Shown here piece by piece: positions 42,985-58,810 of a stretch of DNA of 64,000 nt (within the stretch, counting starts at the first letter, position 1; each line of letters opens with the position of its first letter). Origin of the DNA: Cacajao melanocephalus (lineage: Eukaryota; Chordata; Mammalia; Primates; Pitheciidae); assembly GCA_963573385.1 (NCBI GenBank), contig CAUYLG010075606.1, positions 62,001-126,000 on the forward strand. The letters run 5' to 3'. The position numbers were made by a program, and so were the translations under genes. The notes beneath the pieces were generated by a model. It made no database searches, was not told the DNA's origin, and saw nothing but the letters and a program-made list of their open reading frames with translations.

Positions 42985-44150
42985 AGCCTGTGTCCCTTCC
43001 TGAATCAGACACAGAGGCTGGGAGGAGGGATCCTGATTGGAGACAGGTGGGGTGGGTCACACACAAGGCTCATGGCCTGAGAGTGGGAGAGGGGTGCCCC
43101 TGTGGAAATGAGAAGTGGGGACAGATACTGAGGGTGAAAACGGCCACACCCCTGCAGAATAACTTTTGCTATTCCCCAGGACAGCCTTGGGGAGGTTATT
43201 TGAGATTTCCCTGGATGGGGAGGGAGCACTGGAGTGATAGTCTCTCTCTCACCAGACCCCACGCCCTGCCACCTCCCCTGTGCTCTGAGGTGCCCCCCTG
43301 GGCAGGGCAGTCAGAGAGGCTCTCCCTGAGGGTCCAGCCCCAGGCAGACAACCCATCAGGACCCAGGCTGAGGGGCAGGGATGGGTAGGCCCCCATCCAG
43401 GGTGGCAGCCAGGCTCAGAGCAGGCAGGCCCAGGTCTCAGAGGGGACTCGAGGTCAGCACTGGGAACTGAGTCAACACCGCAGCAAACCCCAAAGGGCTG
43501 CCCTGCCGGGGGCTCAGCCAGGCGCCAAGGCCTGCACAAAGGTGGCAGGTGAGCCAGAGGTGGAGCACATGGGAATGAGCCTGGGAGTGGGAATGTGCAT
43601 GAGTGGCAATATGCAGTGGGCAGGCATGATGGCGTGTGTACACACATGTGCTCCTGACCACAGTCAGGACTGGTGCAGACATGGTCTTCATGTGAAGTCT
43701 CGGAGGGCCCAACTTTACATACTGAGGTGGGGTTGGGGAAGAGGAAAGGGGCCCCCCATGCTGGGCTTGTGTGGAATGCAGGGGGAGGGGCTGGGGCTGG
43801 GGAGCCAGAGCATTTCACCCAGAAACCAGATCAGGGCCCTGCGAGAGGATAGGCAGGTCAGGACGACAGCGACAGCTGCCCGCCAGCCCGGAGTGGCTTC
43901 AGTGCCTCTTTTTCCACACCAGAATGACAGCCCACACCGTGTAATCCAGACTCCGGGCAGCCAACAGCGCAGCAGCCACGCGTGGGAGAGCACGGCCCTT
44001 TGACCCCTTAGGGGATGCCGGGCTCCAGGCTCTAGGACCCTGTCATGAAAAGACCCTGCCTGGGGCCCGGACAGGTCAAGGAGGAAACAGCTTCCCTGCA
44101 AGGGCTTAAGGCCCCTGCGGGATAACAGAGGCAGCAGCAATGGCGGCCAC
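42985..44150. other. Intergenic, no gene seen
   Basis: GC-rich, repeat-free by eye. The 189-codon minus-strand frame at 43249-43818 is Pro/Cys/Ser-rich and matches no family I know. Confidence 0.5.
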
Positions 44151-44164
44151 CTTGGGGGTGGGAG

Positions 44165-44310
44165 GGTTCTATTTACTAAGCCACAGCATCTCATTTCCTC
44201 CTTTCAACAAGCCTCAGCAATAAGCACTCCCATTACCCCCGTCACAGGCAAGAAAGCCGAGGCCCTCTGGGGACACACAGCCAGCAAGAGGCAGAGCTGG
44301 AATTAAATGC
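44165..44310 (+). repeat. MIR element
   Basis: CATCTCATTTCCTCCTTTCA, GACACACAGCCAGCAAGAGG, CAGAGCTGGAATTAAA. Confidence 0.7.
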
Positions 44311-44859
44311 AGGGCTTAATGACCCAACATACCACTGTGCACTGCGCAAGGTGACAGGGGTGGGCAGTTTGTGTGGAGGGGGACGGGAAGGGAGCACGGG
44401 AGTGTGGCGGGGGAGGTGGAATGACAAGGGACAGCCTCGCTGAACCCGGCAGTCACTCGCCAAGCCCTCTTCCTCCTGCCTCCCGTTATCGTGCTCCACT
44501 CGGCCAGCCGTTTCTCTTGCCCTTGGCCACCATGTACATCTGGGCCCCCTCATGGGCGGGATTGGACGTGACACAGGGGAGCCTGGCAGCCTGGGTCTCC
44601 CATTTGTAAAGAGTCTCCAATTCAGACATAAACATCTGTTCAAATGCGACTATTATCCAGTCAGTGTTTGGAACACGGCTTTGGCATCTTTCTATACTGC
44701 AACCTTCACCGTGTCAAGGGGGCTGGCTTCTCCCAGTCTCTGGGAGACACTGGGGGGACCGCCCTGGTGTCCAGGGACCCCTGCAGTGGTCCCCAGCCTG
44801 TCTCCTGGCCTCCCCTCCCCCTCCCCAACCCACTCTCCGCCCAGAGCCCAAGGGCTCTT

Positions 44860-45060
44860 TCCAAAACGTAGATCAAATCACATTGTTCTGTTTAAAGCTG
44901 TCCAGCAACTGCCCAATCTATAGAATCAAATCCCAGAGCCAAACACAGAGTTCCTGCCTACGGGCATGACCCAGCCTCCATCCCAGCTCTTCTCCTTCAG
45001 CCTGGACCATTCTGCCTCCCTGTCCTCATCACCCCCCTTTCCCTGGCTCAGTCCTCTTCA
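44860..45060 (+). repeat. L2 fragment
   Basis: ATCAAATCACATTGTTCTGT, CTGTCCAGCAACTGCCC and GGACCATTCTGCCTCCCTG resemble the L2 3' end. Confidence 0.6.
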
Positions 45061-45887
45061 TCCTCAGGAATCCACTCTGGAGCATCACCTCCACTGATAT
45101 TAGAGCCCCCACCCCGACTCCTGTAAGTGAAATGAAAAAAACAATATGTGACAATCTGATTCCTGTCCACCCCCAAAGACCATGTGACGCCTGATATCAG
45201 GGCCTGTCTGCAGGGGTCCTGCTGGATCCCAGGACCCAGCACCAAAAATGATGCTGGGCTTCACCCATCCTGATGCAGATGTGGCCACAAAGGCCCAGCG
45301 TGGCTTGAGACTCACTCAAGGCCACATAGCAGTGCAGAGCAGAGCAGAACGGGACTTGGCCCCAGGCCCCTGATGTCCCACCCCTGCCATAGTGCCATCC
45401 ATGGGGACTTGCTAGCTCACTAAGGAATTCAGGCATGACAGGAAGCCCTCCCCACCCAGCACACCCCTCTGTGGCTGAGTATCACTGGATTCCAGTTCCT
45501 CAGTCTCCAGCCACCCACTGGCCTGACACCTGCATCAGCATCCCCGTATCAGTTTTCTCATCCGCTGAATGCAGCTCCGTCTCTTCATTGTCACGATCAG
45601 AGGAGGCTCGCTGTTTATCTCCATGCCTTTCTGTCTGAGAGGCTGGAAGCAGGAAGGAGAAAGCCAGGCCAGAGGAAGGGCCTCAAATCAATCTGTCCTT
45701 GAGTGGTTTTGATAAGAGCCAGGAGCAGCCCACCTTCATCGAGTGACGAATGATCACTGGCTCCCTGGATGGGTTGATATCCCAGAGGTAGCAGACAGGG
45801 GACTCAGTGGGGAGGGGAAGAAGAGCCGGGAGCATCAGAACAAAGACTCCATGGAGAGGAAGGATGGGTGGGAGAGTCGGGATTGAG

Positions 45888-45901
45888 CCGCCCTCTGCTG
45901 T
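45888..45901 (-). promoter_or_regulatory. CTCF-like core motif
   Basis: Read on the minus strand it is ACAGCAGAGGGCGG, which matches the CTCF core except for the first base. It has the same orientation as the site at 58405, about 4.2 kb beyond the PVALB poly(A) signal. Confidence 0.5.
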
Positions 45902-45992
45902 CAATCATGTCCCTGGAGAACATGACTATTCAAGGCTGCAGCTCTGGGGCTGCCTTTCCCTCCTTCTTGCCGGACACTTTGCGTATACCATC

Positions 45993-46346
45993 TGCTATGG
46001 TCTGAAGGTTTGTGTCCCTCCAAAATTCACAGTCAAAACCCAACTCTCAAGGTGATGGTACTAGAAGATGGGGCCTTTGAGAGGTGGGAGTCGAGCCCCC
46101 ATGGATGGGATGAATGCCCTCATACAAGAGGCCTGAGGGAGGCTGCTAGCTCTTCACCCTTCCACCATGTGAGGCTATAACAACGGGACGCCAACTATGA
46201 AGCAGAGAGCCCTCACCAGACACCCAGTCTTCCAGCACCTTGATCTTGGACTTCCCAGCCTCTAGAACTGTGAGCAATAAATTTCTGTTGTTTATAAATT
46301 ACCCAGCCTAAGGTATTTTGTTATACCAGTCCAAATGGACTAAGGT
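45993..46346 (+). mobile_element. MLT1-type MaLR LTR
   Basis: From TGCTATGGTCTGAAGGTTTG to AAATGGACTAAGG, with CTTCCACCATGTGAGG, TTGGACTTCCCAGCCTC and AATAAATTTCTGTTGTTTAT inside. Close to full length. Confidence 0.8.
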
Positions 46347-47264
46347 ACCATGTCTTAATCCACACCGTAGCCATCCAAGGAAGAGATGTCTATTTTTTAC
46401 AGAAAGGTTCACAGAGGCTAGGCAACTTGCCCAAACCACACAGCCAATAAAAGTGAAAATTGCAAACATGTATTCCCTGACTTGACAAATAATTTCTGAG
46501 TGCTTTCTTGTGTCCGGCACAGCTAAACACTTTAGAAGACTGACCTCATCGAAGCAATCACTTCCCAAAGCATTCAGCCTCTTTCCCTCTCTGCTTCCCC
46601 AGTAAAGATTCCCCGTCCTCAAGGCACCTGCGGCCACTGAGACACAATCAGTCTAGGAAGATTCAATTTGGGTGAATCTGATGTTGGTTTATTTAGACCC
46701 AGAAGACTGTTGACAAGAGGTGGTTCAGCAAATGGGACAGAGGCCTGGTGTTCTCGGCTCCCTTCTCTTCCTCCTGCATCAGTGCCGCCGGAGGAGGAAG
46801 GCCTGAGCTCCCCACTTGGACCCCAAACTGTGCCGCAAAAGGCCCCCCCTCAATTTCCACTCTCAGTTGCCCTGCCCTGCCTCAGTTTCCCGTCTCCCTG
46901 TACCTCCTCAGAAAAGTCATTCGCAGGAAATGGTAGAAGACATGTCTTTCTGTGTCCTTTATTTGGGACCTTGTGAGGGTCAAATCTGGGGGCTTAGGAC
47001 ACGATCCTCTAGTCTGTCGCTGGAGCCTGCAGGCTGCTCACGGCCCCTGTCATACAGTTGAGTAGATGCAGCTTAACTATCTTTACTGAGACTCCTGAAT
47101 CCATTTGTTTGACCCCACCTTTTGCCTGATAGAGGACAGAGCCAGAATTTAAACTGCGAGGAGCCTGGAGGAGTCAGCTTCCCCTATATCCTCCCGGGAC
47201 CCTGACAGCACGGGGCCTTCTTACGGCTACCACTCATTCATTAACGCTTCATAGCTTTGCTCTC

Positions 47265-47640
47265 CCTCCCTCTTTCTCAGAGGGCCCCAAACTCCTTCAC
47301 GGCCCACAAAGCCCCTCATGTCTGGCCTGGTCCACATTTCCCCTTTCTCACTACTCTCCTGCATTCTCCTCTCTTACCTCCCCCACGTAGCCCCCACAAC
47401 CCTACATTCATTACCTGCATTCTGTGTTTCAACTACATAGAATGTGTCATGCTTCAAAACTGCCATGTCCTCCCTCTCCTCTGGGCCCTCACATAGGCTG
47501 TTCCTTCAGCTACATCACTGTTCCTCCCTGGCCTGGCTCATTGCAACACCAGCCTCAGGCTTCAGCTTCCATGAGGCTCCCTCTGGAGAGGCTTGTTTGT
47601 TCCCACCCAGCATTCAAGTGTAGTTGCTCATTTTTACTGA
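47265..47640 (+). repeat. L2 fragment
   Basis: ATGTCTGGCCTGGTCC, GGCCCTCACATAGGCTGTTC and TTCAGCTTCCATGAGGCTCC follow the L2 3' order. Confidence 0.65.
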
Positions 47641-47966
47641 CAATAAGTCTTTACTGAGCACCTACTCAGTGCCAGGAGCATTGGGCTCCACGATACATCA
47701 GCCAGCTCTCGGGAGCTTCAGTGCTGAGGAGCTCCTGCCCTGTGCTTCCTGCCCCTCTGTGAACTCCACTTCATATTCATTGCTTCTCTAATCATCTGTC
47801 TTCTCAAAGGGACCAATGTGAATCCTACATCTGGTAAGGATTTGGTATCCTGAATATATAAAGAACGCCTGTGCCTCAACAACAACAAAAACAACCTATA
47901 TTAGAGTCCTCCAGAGAAATAGAACTAATTGACTCTGGGTATGCGTATGTGTGTGTGTGCCTAAGT

Positions 47967-48195
47967 TGAGTATCCCTTATCCAAAATGCTTGGGAGCAGC
48001 AGTATTTGGGATTTTTTTGGATTGTGAAGTATTTGCATTGTACTTACCGAATGAGCGTTCCAAATCCAAAAATTCAAAATTCAGACTGCTCCAATGAGCA
48101 CTTCCTTTGAGCATCACAATGACCCTCAAAAAGTTTCAGATTTCAGAGCATTTCAGATTTCGGATTTTCAGATCTGAGATTTCCCAACTTGTAGG
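47967..48195 (+). mobile_element. Tigger-like nonautonomous element
   Basis: Begins GTTGAGTATCCCTTATCC and ends with GATTTCCCAACTTG, carrying the repeated CAGATTTC/GGATTT words of this MER family. Confidence 0.65.
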
Positions 48196-48197
48196 GG

Positions 48198-48248
48198 TGT
48201 CTGTGTGTGTATGTGTGTGTGTGTGTGTGTGTATGTGTGTACACACAT
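48198..48248. repeat. (TG)n microsatellite
   Basis: TG run with three TATG interruptions. Confidence 0.92.
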
Positions 48249-48277
48249 GTATATAGTGCATAAAAAGATTTGTCGTG

Positions 48278-48582
<305 letters not shown>

Positions 48583-48972
48583 GGATTTGTTGTGTAGAAC
48601 TGGCTCACACAATTCGGGAGATGGACAAGCCCAGCATCTGCAGGGTGAATCGGCAAGCTGGAGGCCCAGGAGAGCTGATGGCGTAGCTTCTGAGTCCAGA
48701 GGCGGGAAAAAAGCCAATATCCCAGGCTGAAGGCAGCCAGGTAAAAGAAATTTTCTTTTCCTTGGAGGAGGGTCAGCCTTTTTGTTCCATTCAGGCCTTC
48801 AACTAATTGGATGAGTCTCACCCACATTAGGGAGGGCAATCGCTTTATTCAGCTAATTTAAATATGAACTCATCCCAAAACATCCTCACAGAATCACCTG
48901 GGATAATATTTCATCAAACATCTGGGCACCCTGTGGCCCAATCAAATTGACACATAAAATTAACCATCATGC

Positions 48973-49283
48973 AACCCAATTAAAAAGTGGACAAAGGACT
49001 TGAAGAGACATTTCTCCAAAGATGATCTACAAATGGCCACGAGGCACATGAGAAGATGCTCAGTATCATTTGTAATTAAGGAGATGTGACAAAATCACAA
49101 TGAGGTGCCTATGAGCTCAAAATCACAATGAGCTATCCACCAGGATAGCTCTTGTCGAAAACAATGAAAATAAGAAGTATTGGCAAGGATACTGAGAAAT
49201 TGGTACTCTCATGTATTGCTGGTGACAGCATAAAGTGGTGCAGTCACTCTGAAAAAGAGTTTGGCCATTCCTTAAAAGGTTAG
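48973..49283 (+). mobile_element. L1M, end of ORF2 and 3' region
   Basis: CAACCCAATTAAAAAGTGGA and TTGCTGGTGACAGCATAAAG are recognisable. The frame is broken. It resumes after the Alu at 49591. Confidence 0.75.
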
Positions 49284-49285
49284 GA

Positions 49286-49590
<305 letters not shown>

Positions 49591-49802
49591 ATGAAATATC
49601 CAGAATAGGTTAGTCCTTAGAGAAGACACATTAGTGGTTTCCAGGAGATAGACAGGAGTGATTACTTAATGGCACAAGGCATTCTGGGGTGATGACAAGT
49701 TTTGAAGCTAGAAGTGGTGGTTATACAAGATTGTGAAAGCACTAAATGCCACGGGCTTGCACACTTTAAAATGGTTAATTATGTATTATGTGAACTTCAC
49801 CA
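49591..49802 (+). mobile_element. L1M 3' UTR, continuation
   Basis: ATATCCAGAATAGGTTAG, TTCTGGGGTGATGACAAG and CACTTTAAAATGGTTAATTA complete the L1M split by the Alu. Confidence 0.75.
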
Positions 49803-51207
<1,405 letters not shown>

Positions 51208-51629
51208 AAGTTTAATTTTTTATAGGTGACATGATATATTATCCCCCACTGGTCATCATCATTGCCTACTCACCACTAATTCTCGCCTCTTTCTTTCCAT
51301 CAGAACCCCATTTAGGGGCAGGGCACCAATGTGCCCTGTGGAAAATACTCCCCTGAGAAGGGGACACGGTTTTGGTCTATGGGTGTCCACAGACAGCCCT
51401 GGGTGGGGTTTGCACGGAAGCCTCTGGAGAAGGAGACCCAGAAGCCTCTGGCCTTGGCCTTCCTCCTTCACCGTGTCTACAATGCAACCTTGGTGCCCAG
51501 AGATGGAGCTGCCTTCCTACAAGCACAGAAAGTAAGACGTAGCTGAGGATGGTGGCATTAGAAACGCAGGAGAAGCCTGGGTCCCTGATGGCTCCTTAAA
51601 GCCCTCCCACTGGCCTGCAAGCTGCCAGC

Positions 51630-51945
51630 CTAAGGATGGCTCACGCCCATAATCCCAACACTTTGGGAGGCTGAGGCAGGCAGATCACTTGAGTCCAGGA
51701 GTTTGAGACCAGCCTAGCCAACATGGTGAAACCCCATCTCTACGAAAAATACAATAATTAGCCAGGTGTGATGGTGCACACCAGTAATCCAGCTACTTGG
51801 GAGGCTGAGGCAGGAGAGTCCACCCAGGAGGTGGAGGTTGCAGTGAGCCGAGATCATGCCACTGCACCCTAGTCTGGGCGACAGAGCGAGACTCCATCTC
51901 CAAAAGCAGACAAACAAAAACAACAATGAAAAAGAGTGCCTGTGG
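51630..51945 (+). mobile_element. Alu
   Basis: Slightly 5' truncated (starts at ATGGCTCACGCCC) with a CAAACAAAAACAAC tail. Confidence 0.92.
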
Positions 51946-52064
51946 CAGAAGGAAAACAGGCCCCTGTTTGGTTAAGTCGCCGCAGTCTGCACCTGAAGCC
52001 GACGTAATTCTAATCAATGCCACAGAAATCAAATAAAATTTACCACATGTAGTATAGTGGGTTG

Positions 52065-52482
52065 AGCAGCACCGTCCAGAAGATAGGTCTTCCCGAGCCT
52101 CAGACTGTGCCCTTATTTGGAATAAGGGTCATTGTGGATGTAATCAAGGTAAGGATCATGAGATGAGATCCTCCCAGATTAGGATGGACCCTAAATCCAA
52201 TGACGGGTGTCCTTAAAAGAGGCAGAAAACGAGAAGACGGGCAGAAGCCCAGAGACAAAAGCCCAGTAGAGGCGGAGGCGGAGACTGGGGTGATGCTGCC
52301 ACAGCCAGGGACCAGCACCCGGAAGAGGCAAGGAGAGATTCTTCCCAGAGCCTTTACAGGGAGTCTGCTGACACCTGGATCTCAGACTGCTGGCCTCCAG
52401 AACCATGGCAGAATAAATCTCTGTCCTTTTAAGTCACCTAATTTATAGTCACTTGTTACAACAGCCCTGAGAAACCAGTACA
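52065..52482 (+). mobile_element. Ancient LTR-like repeat, sense copy
   Basis: TGCCCTTATTTGGAATAAGG, GACGGGTGTCCTTAAAAGAG, GCCTCCAGAACCATGGCAGA and CCCTGAGAAACCAGTACA in family order, with AATAAA near the end. Same family as the antisense piece at 18040. Confidence 0.7.
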
Positions 52483-52499
52483 GGCAGAAAAAGGTGCTG

Positions 52500-52645
52500 T
52501 ACAGGGTGCGTTGGCGTGCACCTGCAGTCACAGCTCCTCCAGAGGCAAAGGAGGGAGGATCGCAGGAGCCCAGGAGTTTGAGTCTGGCCTGGGCAACATC
52601 AGGAGATCGTGTGTCTCTAAAAAAATAAAAAATAAAAAGGTACCA
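52500..52645 (+). mobile_element. Free Alu monomer
   Basis: Monomer with GCGTGCACCTGCAGTCACAG and GGCCTGGGCAACATC, ending in an A-rich tail. Confidence 0.75.
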
Positions 52646-52711
52646 TAGAAGATGTGCCATCTAAGTTGGGCAATTGAAAGACAGATCATTCTCACACTAA
52701 GAAAGAAAAGG

Positions 52712-53266
<555 letters not shown>

Positions 53267-53754
53267 TCACATCTGTTAACTCTCGAGAGGCAAGCAGAGG
53301 GCCATTGGATGGGCACAGTGCTTCAGAGTCAATTCTGGGATGCCAGCAAAGCTCACCGGGTGAGCCAGTGCCAGATGAGAAATTGCTGTGCTCTGGCAGT
53401 TTTGCAAAATTCAAAGCTTTTTGCTGGAGCAGAGGGTCCGTCCTTGGAAGATTTCTTGCATAATCACCCAAAATGTCCCCTTGTCAGCAACACCAGGGAG
53501 ATCGTATCTCGGATGAGCTCGGGCCAGCCCTTTCTCTGCTTTTGGAATGATTTTCAACAATGTGAATTATAGCAGAAGCGAGGCCCAGTTCTTCTGCCAC
53601 CATAAACTGCTTCACTGGGCACTTACTGCCATCAAAAGGAAATTGCCTACACTTTGTGGGTTTCTTGCAAAGAAAGCTTCCAGTCCTCAGTAGAGATAAG
53701 AGTGCATTTATTTATTCATCCACTCAACTATGTATTTAACAACCGTGTGCCCTA

Positions 53755-53990
53755 AAGTAGTAATAACAGGGACCATTCACTCAGTGTTTACTCTTCGGCT
53801 GGGGCAAGTGATTTCCCTGTAGAATCCCATCTCACCCTCTCAGCTCTCAGGGGTAGGTCTTATCACCAGCCCCACTTCACAGATAAGAAAACAGAGGCTC
53901 AGAAAAGGTCACAAGCTCTCCCGAGGTCACCCAACCAGTAAGCCACGGGGGTTAGGTTTGGAGAGAGAGGATTTGAATTCTCGTCTCAGT
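53755..53990 (+). repeat. MIR element
   Basis: ACTTCACAGATAAGAAAACA, GAGGCTCAGAAAAGGTCACA, CCAACCAGTAAGCCACG. Confidence 0.75.
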
Positions 53991-54724
53991 CCTTCTTCTT
54001 ATTAGCTATTTCGTGTCCACATGTCATTTGATGCATTTAGCTTAGCCTCAGTTTCCTCCTCTGGAAAATGGACGGAGCCCAGGTAAGAGCTATCAGACAG
54101 GTGAAGTCCAGCATTCAGGGAGTATTTTATACAATTCAGAACTTGCTCTCCAGCTTGGTATATCGCAAAACTGTGTTTTCCCAACAAAAATCAAGAAGAT
54201 TTTCAAAATCTTTCCCAGCAAGCGAGATGGGACTCCTGAGAGTGGGCCATAGACACATGTTTTGCACAGATTTTAATCTCAGATCTGTTGACTTAAATGT
54301 CTATCCCCCACCACTGGTCACACCACCCTCGGGTGGGAGAGGTTGAAATGGTCTGGGCTGCTTTGCATCTCATCAGCTTCCTCTTTGACAGCCAGAGTGG
54401 GATGTCTCCTGCCAAAACAATCACGCCTGTCTACAGCTCCAAGAGGCTCAGGAGGTGACCTGGAGGCCTGCCCCGCTGGCCCAGTCAGTCGGGTAACCCT
54501 CTCTTCTCAGCCAGCCTGTGTTTACCCTGCGGTTCCATTGGAGAAAGCCCCCCGGCCCCCCGACTTTGCAGCCTGAACATCTATCGGTATTTTCACAACC
54601 TGTTAGAAGGCTGCTGAATTCCACCTCGCAGATGCCACATTTGGGTGCTTGACGACTTGCACGAAGAATATTTAGAGGAGAAGATGAGGGAACCAACCTC
54701 TAAACGGAGCTGATCATGGTAACA

Positions 54725-54905
54725 GGGACAGTTGTTACCTTTGTCCAGCACTTCACAGTTTGTAAAGCATGTCTTAGGCACGACATGGTGTCGGTTTTGA
54801 CCCTCGTGGTAACCTTTAAGGAAGAGGGATATGACAGGTATTATTGTCCCATGCCTGGCCATGTCAAGTGGCTTGCTGTCTGTCAAGTCACAGAGCAAGT
54901 GCTCA
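54725..54905 (+). repeat. MIR-like fragment
   Basis: CAGCACTTCACAGTTTGTAA and TTATTGTCCCATGCCTGGCC. Confidence 0.6.
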
Positions 54906-55124
54906 CCAAGAAGCCCCCGGAGGGAAGGAAGGGCCAGGATGAGCCCTAGGGGAGCCACTTCAGGAGCTGGGAGCAGAGAAGCCTCCCAGACATGGGAGAA
55001 ACCCCAGTGGATGGGGAGGGGGCAGAAAGAAAAGCAGGAGAAGAGGTGTCTTCGAGAATGCCGGGAGGAGGGAGAGGCCATGCCACGTCTGCCGAGATGC
55101 TCCATTGGAGATAGTGTGGTCAAT

Positions 55125-55621
<497 letters not shown>

Positions 55622-56109
55622 TGAGTGACCTTTGACACGGGTTGGGGGTAAGATGGTTTGCAGCATATTATGGAATAAGCAGAGGTGAGGGAAGGAAAGA
55701 GCACCAGGAGAATCCCTGGAGGGGCCGTACTTTGAAGGGTGAAACACAGAAACATGGGATGGTCTCCCTTGGAGATCTGGGAAGGGCTCGAGCTTGTGTG
55801 GGCAGCAGGGGTGGCAGTGGGCAGCAGATGTAAAAGGCTCACAGGGGATAAGAATCAGGGCACCAGCCAGAGGGGATATCGGGGGCTGCAAATCCTTAAT
55901 TAGATGGATTGGTGTGGGCAGAGCAGGCACCTCCCCTCTCTGAGAGTCCAGGGGTAGATCAGGATATGGGCTGCAGGGTTGGAGGTAGCGGGAAGAAGGG
56001 GCATCTGAGCTTCATCTTGATACCTGCCCAGAATAGAATTAGGCAGAGCTCCCTCCCTTAGTCACAGAGATAAGCATCTTTGTGTTAAGACAATGTTTTC
56101 TAAATGTTT

Positions 56110-56320
56110 ACTGTTTCCTAGAAGGCTTCCCAAATTTGACTCCTAGCTCTGCTACTGTGCGACCTCTGACAAAAGCCACTTAATCTCTTTGTGCCTCAGT
56201 TTCCTCACTTGTAAAATAGGGATCTTGAGATCATGATGCTACCTGCCTGTCCAGATGGTTGTGAGGGTGAGGTGACACAATCTAAGGAGAGAGCCTGGCC
56301 TGGGTAGTGATGGCAGGCTG
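56110..56320 (+). repeat. MIR element
   Basis: GCTCTGCTACTGTGCGACCT, GCCTCAGTTTCCTCACTTGT, AAAATAGGGATC. Confidence 0.8.
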
Positions 56321-56335
56321 TTATTATCGTTATTA

Positions 56336-56620
<285 letters not shown>

Positions 56621-56839
56621 TCTGGGCTGTTTTTATTCTATTATTAACTAGTATCATGAGATGCTCAGTTTGAGAACCAGTGAGTTAAGACAATGATTCC
56701 TAGAGAGACCCATACTAAAGTGCAGTCATTTTGATGCTTACTTATACAATTCCTACTATTGACCAGGCACCAGGATATGATGGCTGCCAAGGAGACATGG
56801 TCCCCGCTCAAAGGTTTGCAGCAGCAGGTAGAAGAGGCT

Positions 56840-57025
56840 TGCTCTGGCCAGTCATTTAATCCCCACTACAAAACCCCAGGACCAGGGATCTATTCAAGCT
56901 CCCATTCCACATGGGAGGAAACAGGGACAGAGAGACGTAGTCCACTGCCCAAGGTCACACAGTGAGGAAGTGGTGGAGCTGGGATTTGAACCCCAGGGGT
57001 CTGTCTGCCTCTAGAGCCTGCAGTG
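56840..57025 (+). repeat. MIR element
   Basis: AAGGTCACACAGTGAGGAAG, GGAGCTGGGATTTGAACCCC. Confidence 0.75.
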
Positions 57026-57583
57026 GTGTGTCCCACCAGTAACTACAAGTGGTGGTGACTGCCACTGGCATCCAGAGTGTGCAGGATGTGAAGGGCAAGT
57101 GATGCTAGAACTGAGAAAGGCATACAGGAGTTAACTAGATCAGTGGGGGCGGCAGGGTTAAGGCCCTGAGGCAGAATGGGCAAGTCGAGTGTGAGGATGC
57201 AGAGAGCCAGCTGCCCAGAAGATGAAACCGGCCAGGAAGGAGGCACTGCCTGCTCATCAGGCCTGACAGCTCCGTGGGGAATGTGGACTGTACCCCAAGC
57301 ACAGCGGGAAGCCTTTGGGGGACTTTCAGTGGAAGTGTGGTGAGATTCAGGAACCACTTTCTACAGCTGAATGGGCTCAGGCACACAAAAGACCGAGGGG
57401 CACTTTGAATACAGACACGGGGCCCCTCCAAAGTACATTAGATGGAAAAGCAAAATGCTGGAGTGTGGGTGCTGGCTTCTATCTGCAGAGGGAAGAAGGA
57501 GAGATAGAATAAGAATACGTATGCACCTTTGTGCTCGGATAGATGTAAAATCTCTCGGAAAGGGTATACAAGCAACTGTCAGG

Positions 57584-57620
57584 GACGGGGGGGGGGGGCG
57601 GGGGAGGGAGGGGGGTGTTC
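57584..57620 (+). repeat. G-rich run with G-quadruplex potential
   Basis: Thirteen consecutive G, then CGGGGGAGGGAGGGGGG. Confidence 0.9.
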
Positions 57621-57999
57621 TCTGTAGATTTTTCTCTTTTAAATGTTAAACCTTGGGGTGAGATTACCTAACAGAAATTAAGATTTTTTTAAAAGATGAT
57701 GCTGGCCGCTGGGTGGAAAATGGAACACAGGGGGTCTACGGTGAAATCCAGGGCCTGATGCAGGAATGAGACTCAGCTGTTAGGTTTCCACGTGCAGCGG
57801 GAGATGAAGAATTAACTAAGATGGGGCCTGAGCGTGGGTGCAGCTGCCGGGAGGGCTGGTCTGGGACCGGCACTGTGTCGCGCAGCTGCATGGTGTTACA
57901 TAGAGTGAGGGCTGAGGAAGGGAAAAAAAGGGTAGAGCGTCAGGGACCCCCTTAACTTTTCCTCTAGCAGAGTTTGACATAGCTTCAGCCCGAGGCACC

Positions 58000-58810
58000 C
58001 GGATTTCCTGGGCCCCTCCTCGAACACCACCATACAGGCTTTACGCGTGGAGTGTGGAAGGCGGGCACGAGGGACGGCAGCAGGTGCGAGAAGAAACCTC
58101 CAGCGGGGCTCAGGAGCCCTGGGCTCCGGGTTGTAAATCAAAGCACCGCTTCTCAAAGGGAGGCGCCCAGGGGATGTCTCCGCCTCTCATTCTCAGTTGG
58201 TGAGCAAAGGGACAGAGATGCACTAACGTGGAACGTTCTGGAAAAGCAGTTCTTGGCTTCTGCAGATGGGGTATCTCGGGCTGTTCAAGGGGGCCTCCGG
58301 GTGGCTCCGGAGGGATAATTTGCTCAACTTTAAATAAAGGCGGCAGCAAACTAAACCAAAAGGCGGCAGACCTCCTCTTGCAGCAGGCATTTTCCCGGCG
58401 GCTGCTGCCCCCTGCTGACAAAATCGGGATATCGCAGCCTCCGTGCCCCGCCGAGGCCACAGCTCCGGGCTCCACTTTGCATTCCGGGCGCACAGAAGGT
58501 GAGTCAATCCCATTTCCTCTGCCCTTTATTGAGATGGCCACCGCCAAGCACTGCATCATTGGGGCCATAAACAACCAGTCCCACGTGAACAGTGGAAAAA
58601 AGAACAGCAAAGGTCATTACCAAGAGAAAGCAGTGCACCAGATGCGACAGTGCATTACAGGAAATTGTAAAACAGAAGGGCACAGCAGCATTATAAATCT
58701 CCCTCCACGGAATTGTCGCCACCCCACTGGCTGTTCATCAGAGCTGATGCCCACTGAGTCTTACTACGTGTCAGGCGTGCTGGGGACCCCCTGCATGTGG
58801 TGACTCTTCT
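58000..58810. other. GC-rich, non-repeat intergenic block with a donor-like site
   Basis: No recognised repeat. It contains a TAAATAAA element near 58,331, the CTCF-like motif, and a strong donor-like GAAG|GTGAGT near 58,498. An open frame of 191 codons (58228-58803) crosses the donor but has no domain I recognise. Candidate regulatory element or non-coding RNA start. Confidence 0.4.
58405..58418 (-). promoter_or_regulatory. CTCF-like core motif
   Basis: Read on the minus strand it is TCAGCAGGGGGCAG, matching the CTCF core CCASYAGRKGGCRS at all but the first base. It sits in a GC-rich non-repeat block between PVALB and IFT27. Occupancy is inference. Confidence 0.55.

Noticed and set aside
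43249..43818. 189-codon minus-strand frame
   Set aside because: Compositionally GC-driven with no domain, no splice support and overlapping frames on the other strand.
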